A stretch of 6,090 nt of DNA from an uncultured Opitutia bacterium (GTDB lineage: Bacteria > Verrucomicrobiota > Verrucomicrobiia > Opitutales > UBA953). The notes beneath the pieces are model-generated. The model made no database searches. It saw only the letters and a list, made by a program, of their open reading frames with translations, and was not told the origin of the DNA. Shown here one piece after another: positions 1-3,477 of the stretch (its first letter is position 1; every line of letters starts with the position of its first letter). The translations under genes and the position numbers were made by a program. The stretch covers positions 1 to 6,090 of the forward strand of contig CAITUF010000220.1 of NCBI GenBank assembly GCA_903895475.1, in the 5' to 3' direction.

Positions 1-519
1 CCTGGCGAGGTAGGCGAAATCATCGTCACCGGACCGAGCGTTACCCGGGCCTACGATGGCCTCCCCGCTGCGACAGCCCTGGCGAAAATTGCCGACGGCG
101 AACGCGTCTGGCATCGGATGGGCGACCTCGGTGCCATCGGGGCGGACAGCTTGCTGCGTTTCTTCGGCCGCCGCGCCGAGAAGATCAGGACTGCGCAAGG
201 CGACCTCTATACCGAAGCCCTCGAGCCCGCCTTTCGTGCGCACCCCCAAGTCGCACGCTGTGCGCTCATCGGACTCGGCAAGAAAGCTCCGATGGTTCCT
301 GCCCTCGTCGTAGAACCCAAGGAAGGCTACTTCCCGACGAATACCGGTGAACGCGAGAAGTTCGTCGAGGCCCTCCGCACTCAAGCGGCCAGCCACCCGC
401 AGGCCGCCGCCATCCAGCACATTTTCTTTCAAAAGAAATTGCCTGTAGACGTTCGCCACAACGCCAAGATTCACCGCCTGCAGCTGTCCAAGGAATGGAC
501 GGCCCGTACCCGCGTATGA
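1..519 (+). CDS. oleC: OleC-type beta-lactone synthetase (AMP-dependent synthetase/ligase family), C-terminal part
   Basis: The frame is open from base 1 to the TGA at 517-519, so 172 C-terminal residues of a protein that is usually about 550 aa are present. Visible are the adenylate-forming core end (PGEVGEIIVTGP at residues 1-12, then VWHRMGDLG with the conserved ribose-binding Asp) and the small C-terminal domain (FFGRRAEKIRTAQGDLYTE). The ending with LPVDVRHNAKIHR is typical of OleC rather than of ordinary acyl-CoA ligases, where a PRTxxGKI-like stretch with the catalytic Lys is expected. OleC uses ATP to convert 2-alkyl-3-hydroxyacids from OleD into beta-lactones in long-chain olefin synthesis. 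The stop overlaps the start of oleD (ATGA), which supports the assignment and implies translational coupling. The start and N-terminal domain lie outside the window. A related adenylate-forming enzyme cannot be fully excluded from the C-terminus alone, but together with OleD this is the best reading. Confidence 0.88.
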   Translation, partial: PGEVGEIIVTGPSVTRAYDGLPAATALAKIADGERVWHRMGDLGAIGADSLLRFFGRRAEKIRTAQGDLYTEALEPAFRAHPQVARCALIGLGKKAPMVPALVVEPKEGYFPTNTGEREKFVEALRTQAASHPQAAAIQHIFFQKKLPVDVRHNAKIHRLQLSKEWTARTRV

Positions 520-1511
520 ACCCAGCCACCGTTCTCGTCACCGGCGGTAATGGCTTCCTCGGCCGCGCCGTGGTCGAACGTTGCCTCGCCCGCGGCTACG
601 CCGTGCGCGTGTATGGACGCTCGGACCTAGCCGCCGACCTGGCACTGCGTGTGACGTTCCACCGCGGCGACCTCGCGGATGCCACCGCGCTGACGGCCGC
701 CGTCCAGGGCTGCGACTACGTCTTCCATGTGGCCGCCAAGGCTGGCGTGTGGGGAGCCTGGGACGATTACGTCCGCAGCAATATCACCGGCACTGAGACG
801 GTCGTGCAGGCCTGCCGCGAGCACGGCGTGAAGGCCCTGGTCTATACGAGTACTCCGAGCGTGGTCTTCAACGGCGAGTCCTTCCGCGGGGCCGACGAGT
901 CCCTGCCTTACGGCAGCGAATTCCTCTGCGCCTACGCCGAAACCAAGGCGACCGCCGAACGACGCGCCCTCGAGGCCGCGTCGGACACCTTGAAAGTCTG
1001 TGCGCTCCGCCCGCATCTCATCTGGGGCCCCGGCGACCATCATCTTTTTCCGCGCGTACTCGCCCGTGCCCGTGCCGGCAAGTTGCGCATCGTCGGTGAC
1101 GGCACCAACCGCGTCGACGTCACCCACGTGGACACCGCCGCGAATGCCCATCTCAGCGCGCTGGATGCCCTCCTCGCCGGCCGCGCCAACGGGAAGGCTT
1201 ACTTCCTCTCGCAAGGCGAACCCGTGAACCTCTGGGAGTTTATCAACCGCCTCGTTGTGGGGGCTGGACTCCCTCCCATCACGAAGCAGATTCCCCTGCG
1301 CCGTGCTTACGCAATCGGTTCGGTCATGGAAGCCCTTTGGACCATCCTTCCGCTCAAGGGCGAGCCGCCCATGACACGCTTCGTGGCGGTCGAGCTGGCC
1401 AAGGACCATTGGTTTGATGTCTCCGCCGCCCAGCGCGACCTCGGACTCAAGCCAGCCGTCGACACCTGGACCGAACTCGACCGTCTCGCGGCGACCTTGC
1501 GCACGAAATAA
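516..1511 (+). CDS. oleD: OleD, NAD(P)H-dependent 2-alkyl-3-oxoalkanoate reductase (extended SDR, 3beta-HSD family)
   Basis: This 331-residue protein is a complete extended short-chain dehydrogenase. The Rossmann nucleotide-binding motif TGGNGFLG is at residues 9-16, HVAAKAGVWG at 71-80, TSTPSVVF at 111-118 (with the catalytic-region Ser), and the catalytic Tyr140-x3-Lys144 lies in YAETK. LRPHLIWGPGD (164-174), NRVDVTHVDTAANAH (198-212) and EPPMTRFVA (283-291) are familiar OleD stretches. The family reduces the beta-keto acid made by OleA to a 2-alkyl-3-hydroxyacid, the substrate of OleC, probably within a cytoplasmic OleBCD assembly. I chose the ATG at 516 because it overlaps the oleC stop as ATGA and puts the glycine-rich motif at the usual position. 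An in-frame ATG at 495 would add only seven atypical residues. An AAGGA at 490-494 is too far upstream to serve the 516 start well, so coupling to oleC is more likely. oleA and oleB are not in the window. Confidence 0.93.
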   Translation: MNPATVLVTGGNGFLGRAVVERCLARGYAVRVYGRSDLAADLALRVTFHRGDLADATALTAAVQGCDYVFHVAAKAGVWGAWDDYVRSNITGTETVVQACREHGVKALVYTSTPSVVFNGESFRGADESLPYGSEFLCAYAETKATAERRALEAASDTLKVCALRPHLIWGPGDHHLFPRVLARARAGKLRIVGDGTNRVDVTHVDTAANAHLSALDALLAGRANGKAYFLSQGEPVNLWEFINRLVVGAGLPPITKQIPLRRAYAIGSVMEALWTILPLKGEPPMTRFVAVELAKDHWFDVSAAQRDLGLKPAVDTWTELDRLAATLRTK

Positions 1512-1556
1512 TACGTTCGCTTGCTCCCGTCGGCTTTCATCCCATCCCTGTTCCCC

Positions 1557-1997
1557 ATGCCCGCCGACGGACTCCAGCCTGATAAGACTTTTCACGTGAC
1601 CATCCGGACCTGGTTCGACCAGACCGACGGTCTCGGAATCCTCCATCACTCGCACTACGTGCTCATGATGGAGCGTGCGCAAAAGGTCATGTTCATCGCT
1701 TTGATGGGCAAAGATACCATCGACCCCGCAGTGGCGCCAGATGTCTACGTGGTAGTCCGCGATATCGACCTGCACTACCTCGTCGCCATCCGCCCAGAGT
1801 GCGACGTGAAGCTAATTCTCAGTGTCCGTAAAGTCCGTGCGGCCGGCCTGACGGTGGATGTCGAGTTCCGCAGCCCCGATCACGCCATCCTTTACGCCAA
1901 GGCCTCCCGCACTATTTGTCGCATGGATGGCGTAACGCACCAACCCGCGGCCTGGAGCGACGAATTCAGGACCAAGCACGAAGCGTTGGTGAAGTAG
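1557..1997 (+). CDS. Hotdog-fold acyl-CoA thioesterase (4HBT / YbgC-FadM-like)
   Basis: This 146-residue protein matches the single-domain 4-hydroxybenzoyl-CoA thioesterase family in length and motif. Residues 20-39 read FDQTDGLGILHHSHYVLMME, corresponding to the family pattern (Y/F)xDTDxxGxVxHxxYxxxxE. Asp24 is at the catalytic Asp position, followed by His30/His31, Tyr34 and Glu39. Such enzymes hydrolyse cytoplasmic acyl-CoA (or acyl-ACP) to free acid; the exact substrate cannot be read from sequence. The gene starts 45 bp after oleD on the same strand, so it is probably cotranscribed with it, and a role in shaping or recycling the acyl-CoA pool for OleA is plausible but unproven. I prefer the ATG at 1557. 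A TTG at 1521 would add twelve residues that do not resemble the family. No Shine-Dalgarno sequence is evident before either. The TAG stop (1995-1997) is followed immediately by the heptamer array. Confidence 0.85.
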   Translation: MPADGLQPDKTFHVTIRTWFDQTDGLGILHHSHYVLMMERAQKVMFIALMGKDTIDPAVAPDVYVVVRDIDLHYLVAIRPECDVKLILSVRKVRAAGLTVDVEFRSPDHAILYAKASRTICRMDGVTHQPAAWSDEFRTKHEALVK

Positions 1998-2060
1998 GAG
2001 TACAGAGTACGGAGTACAGAGTACGGAGTACAGAGTACTGATTACTGAGTGCTGAGTCGA
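1998..2060 (+). repeat. Left heptameric tandem repeat array (GAGTACN units)
   Basis: Consecutive 7-bp units read GAGTACA, GAGTACG, GAGTACA, GAGTACG, GAGTACA and GAGTACT (1998-2039), then the decaying copies GATTACT, GAGTGCT and GAGTCGA (2040-2060). Less regular GAGT-like sequence runs on to about 2081. The array begins at the base right after the TAG stop of the thioesterase gene. The best units are at the outer end and the copies degrade toward the four-helix-bundle gene. The same unit occurs in reverse orientation at 2630-2676. Short 7-bp tandem repeats (STRR) are known from cyanobacteria; kinship with those is only an analogy. Confidence 0.93.
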
Positions 2061-2208
2061 GTGCGGGGTCGAGTCCAGAGGGCTGGCGCAAGGACGTGGT
2101 AGGCCTGCCTAGAGATTACGACCTGACGATTTACTGAATTATCCCCCAGCCTTTTCGTGGGCATTCTGGGTTATAGCGTGGCGGAAACAAAGGAGTATCT
2201 TCAGCGCG
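2061..2208. other. Left internal spacer of the repeat-bounded cassette (leader of the four-helix-bundle gene)
   Basis: This stretch of about 150 bp separates the left array from the enclosed gene. It starts with degenerate repeat-like sequence (to about 2081), holds an isolated GATTACG (2114-2120) identical to a right-array unit, and ends in a purine-rich ribosome binding site. A short self-complementary stretch, TAGGC/GCCTA at 2100-2111, has too small a loop to call a hairpin. I found no convincing -35/-10 pair, no terminator for the upstream operon and no coding sequence with family resemblance. Confidence 0.5.
2191..2195 (+). promoter_or_regulatory. Candidate ribosome binding site of the four-helix-bundle gene
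   Basis: AGGAG, preceded by AA, lies 13 nt before the ATG at 2209. The spacing is longer than ideal, but this is the clearest Shine-Dalgarno-like sequence of any start in the window. It supports the 2209 start and sets this gene apart from its neighbours, whose starts lack one. Confidence 0.5.
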
Positions 2209-2634
2209 ATGCTCGAACCAGCCAACGGCCCCAGCCACCGCAAACTGAAAGCTTGGCACGAGGCGCAGACGCTAGCCGTGCTCACCTACCAAACCTGTAC
2301 CGCGAGAAGGCACGTCATCGACCGCGGCCTTGCCGATCAAATACGTCGTGCAGCGATTTCTATACCATCCAATATTGCGGAAGGCAACGCCCGCGGCTCC
2401 AACAAGGATTCGCTCCGTTTTCTCTACATTGCCCGCGGATCCCTGTGTGAACTCGAATCCCAAATTGATGTCTGCTTTTCCACCCAGCTCCTTTCGAAAG
2501 AGGATGCCGAAAGGCTCCAACTTCAGTCATCCCTAGTCGGGCGACTCATCGGCGGGATGATTCACTACCGCAAACAGAAGGAAGATGAACGGACTAATCC
2601 AAAGAAACCATCCACTCAGCCGCTTCCTCCGTAA
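2209..2634 (+). CDS. Four-helix-bundle protein of the 23S rRNA intervening-sequence (TIGR02436 / bAvd-like) family
   Basis: The 141-residue product carries the family signature at residues 44-62: DQIRRAAISIPSNIAEG followed by NARG. An N-terminal helix (HRKLKAWHEAQTLAVLTYQ) precedes it, and SLRFLYIARGSLCELESQI (68-86) and a last amphipathic helix to about residue 124 follow. This length and helix order fit the S23/IVS four-helix-bundle family, which was first noted in intervening sequences of 23S rRNA genes and is structurally related to the Avd accessory protein of diversity-generating retroelements. The molecular role is not established; members are thought to bind nucleic acid through a basic surface. 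No 23S rRNA and no reverse transcriptase are present here. The polar, proline-rich tail (residues 125-141) is outside the family core, and the TAA stop (2632-2634) falls inside a repeat unit (CGTAATC). Codon choice looks less GC-biased than in the neighbours, and the gene sits between inverted heptamer arrays, so it is probably imported or mobile. Confidence 0.88.
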   Translation: MLEPANGPSHRKLKAWHEAQTLAVLTYQTCTARRHVIDRGLADQIRRAAISIPSNIAEGNARGSNKDSLRFLYIARGSLCELESQIDVCFSTQLLSKEDAERLQLQSSLVGRLIGGMIHYRKQKEDERTNPKKPSTQPLPP

Positions 2635-2676
2635 TCCGTACTCTGTACTCTGTCCTCTGTCCTCGACTCTGCCCTC
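2630..2676 (-). repeat. Right heptameric array, inverted relative to the left array
   Basis: Read on the + strand the units are CGTAATC, CGTACTC, TGTACTC, TGTCCTC and TGTCCTC (2630-2664), a 5-nt remnant GACTC (2665-2669) and TGCCCTC (2670-2676). On the minus strand these are GATTACG, GAGTACG, GAGTACA, GAGGACA (twice), GAGTC and GAGGGCA, the same family as the left array. A 16-nt segment (2635-2650) is the exact reverse complement of 2012-2027. The inner end contains the stop codon of the four-helix-bundle gene and the outer end shares a base with the nth stop codon. Confidence 0.92.
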
Positions 2677-3299
2677 TACCCTTCGCGTAACTTAGCGCAA
2701 ATCCCACAGGATTTCCCGTCACAGCCCCGCGCAGTGCAGTGTTCCCGTCCGTAGAAGATGATGCGGAGGTGAAGCTTATTCCAGGAGTCTTCCGGGAAGA
2801 CTTTCTTGAGGTCACGCTCAACCTGTTCGACCGACTTACCCGGGCTGAGTTTCCAACGTTTAGCCAAGCGATGGATGTGCGTATCCACGGGGAAAGCCGG
2901 TACACCAAAGGCCTGAGCCATGACGACCGAGGCGGTCTTATGCCCAACGCCCGGCAGTTCCTCAAGTTCCTCGAAGGTTCGCGGGACGTGCCCAGCATGC
3001 TTAGACATGATCAGTTTTGCCAAGCCAACGAGGGCCTTGGACTTCTGCGGAGCTAGGCCGAGCTGCCGAATCAAGCCCAAGACCTTCTCTACCGGGATGG
3101 CCGCCAGCTTAGCAGGCGTGCCAGCAACCGCGAATAAGGCCGGCGTGACCTCGTTGACCTTCTTGTCCGTGCACTGCGCAGACAGCACGACCGCCACTAG
3201 GAGTGTAAACGCATCCGTATGGTCCAACGGAATCGGCGTGGCGGGGTATAACTTCGCCAGTTTTTCGGCGACATAATCGGCTCGTTGCTGGCGGGTCAT
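2676..3299 (-). CDS. nth: Endonuclease III, DNA glycosylase / AP lyase of base excision repair
   Basis: The 207-residue product has the usual length of Nth (211 aa in E. coli). LLVAVVLSAQCTDKKVN lies at 33-49, the helix-hairpin-helix LPGVGHKTA at 115-123 with the catalytic Lys121, and VDTHIHRL at 138-145 with the catalytic Asp139. The enzyme removes oxidised pyrimidines and cleaves the abasic site. Four cysteines near the C-terminus (C188, C193, C198, C201) probably hold a [4Fe-4S] cluster, but their spacing, C-x4-C-x4-C-x2-C, differs from the canonical C-x6-C-x2-C-x5-C. I chose the ATG at 3297-3299 because the family homology starts there. Earlier starts in the open frame would add up to 60 unrelated residues read through the intergenic region. 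No Shine-Dalgarno sequence is seen. The gene is divergent from gcvP, and its TAG stop touches the right heptamer array. Confidence 0.95.
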   Translation of the reverse strand: MTRQQRADYVAEKLAKLYPATPIPLDHTDAFTLLVAVVLSAQCTDKKVNEVTPALFAVAGTPAKLAAIPVEKVLGLIRQLGLAPQKSKALVGLAKLIMSKHAGHVPRTFEELEELPGVGHKTASVVMAQAFGVPAFPVDTHIHRLAKRWKLSPGKSVEQVERDLKKVFPEDSWNKLHLRIIFYGREHCTARGCDGKSCGICAKLREG

Positions 3300-3477
3300 C
3301 GATACGAAGATTACCCTGCGGGTAATGATGGCAAACGCCCATGAAGACTTATTCACAAGGCCGGAACCGTGGTGGCTTCGTCTAATGGGAAAACCATCTT
3401 TCGCTAATACCCCCACCCCTCCAAGGTGGACGGTTGCGGGGGCGACTATCCCCTTCAAAAAACACCCATACTCTTTC
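3300..3477. promoter_or_regulatory. Divergent nth-gcvP intergenic region
   Basis: These 178 bp must hold the promoters of both genes. On the gcvP side I see C- and G-runs with a weak CCACC/GGTGG inverted repeat (3413-3417 and 3425-3429), and a CATACT at 3467-3472 that resembles a -10 box but is only 5 nt from the gcvP ATG. No convincing -35/-10 pair was found. No glycine riboswitch is recognisable, although many gcv operons have one. On the nth side there is a 17-bp hyphenated palindrome at 3310-3326. Confidence 0.5.
3310..3326. promoter_or_regulatory. 17-bp hyphenated palindrome upstream of nth (candidate operator or 5' hairpin)
   Basis: ATTACCC and GGGTAAT form perfect 7-bp arms around TGC, ending 10 bp before the nth ATG. 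On the nth strand, a TTGCCA lies 5' of it and TAATCT overlaps its 3' arm with a spacing of about 15 bp, a poor but possible promoter pair that would give a nearly leaderless transcript. Regulator binding is inference from symmetry only. Confidence 0.4.

Larger units (their letters stand above)
1998..2676. mobile_element. Putative repeat-bounded cassette carrying a four-helix-bundle gene
   Basis: Two inverted heptamer arrays enclose a single gene and fill the whole space between the stop codons of two convergent genes. The unit has no transposase and no obvious target duplication, so it is not a standard insertion sequence. If it moves, it would need help in trans or would spread through repeat-mediated recombination. 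The call rests on architecture alone: symmetrical inverted ends, a passenger gene from a family with a history of insertion into rRNA genes, and base composition unlike the neighbours. An alternative is an ordinary intergenic gene whose flanks were colonised by expanding microsatellite-like heptamers. Confidence 0.45.

Noticed and set aside
627..1775. A 382-codon open frame on the minus strand across oleD and the thioesterase gene
   Set aside because: It is antisense to two well-supported genes, crosses their boundary and has no recognisable family. It is expected from the strong GC bias at third codon positions.
2100..2111. TAGGC-CT-GCCTA as a terminator for the ole/thioesterase operon
   Set aside because: The stem is 5 bp with a 2-nt loop and no T-run follows.
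2157..2450. Overlapping 97-codon frame on the + strand across the start of the four-helix-bundle gene
   Set aside because: It is out of frame with the conserved DQIRRAAISIPSNIAEG signature and its product is low-complexity, rich in Arg and Pro.
2651..2676. AGGACAGAGG-like sequence on the minus strand resembling the conserved core of the glycine riboswitch, near gcvP
   Set aside because: It is produced by the heptamer units GAGGACA. The other conserved aptamer segments are missing, and it lies downstream of nth rather than in the gcvP leader.
1998..2676. CRISPR array or integron-type attachment site
   Set aside because: The 7-bp units are contiguous with no spacers, there are no cas or integrase genes, and no attC-like fold or recombination core is visible.
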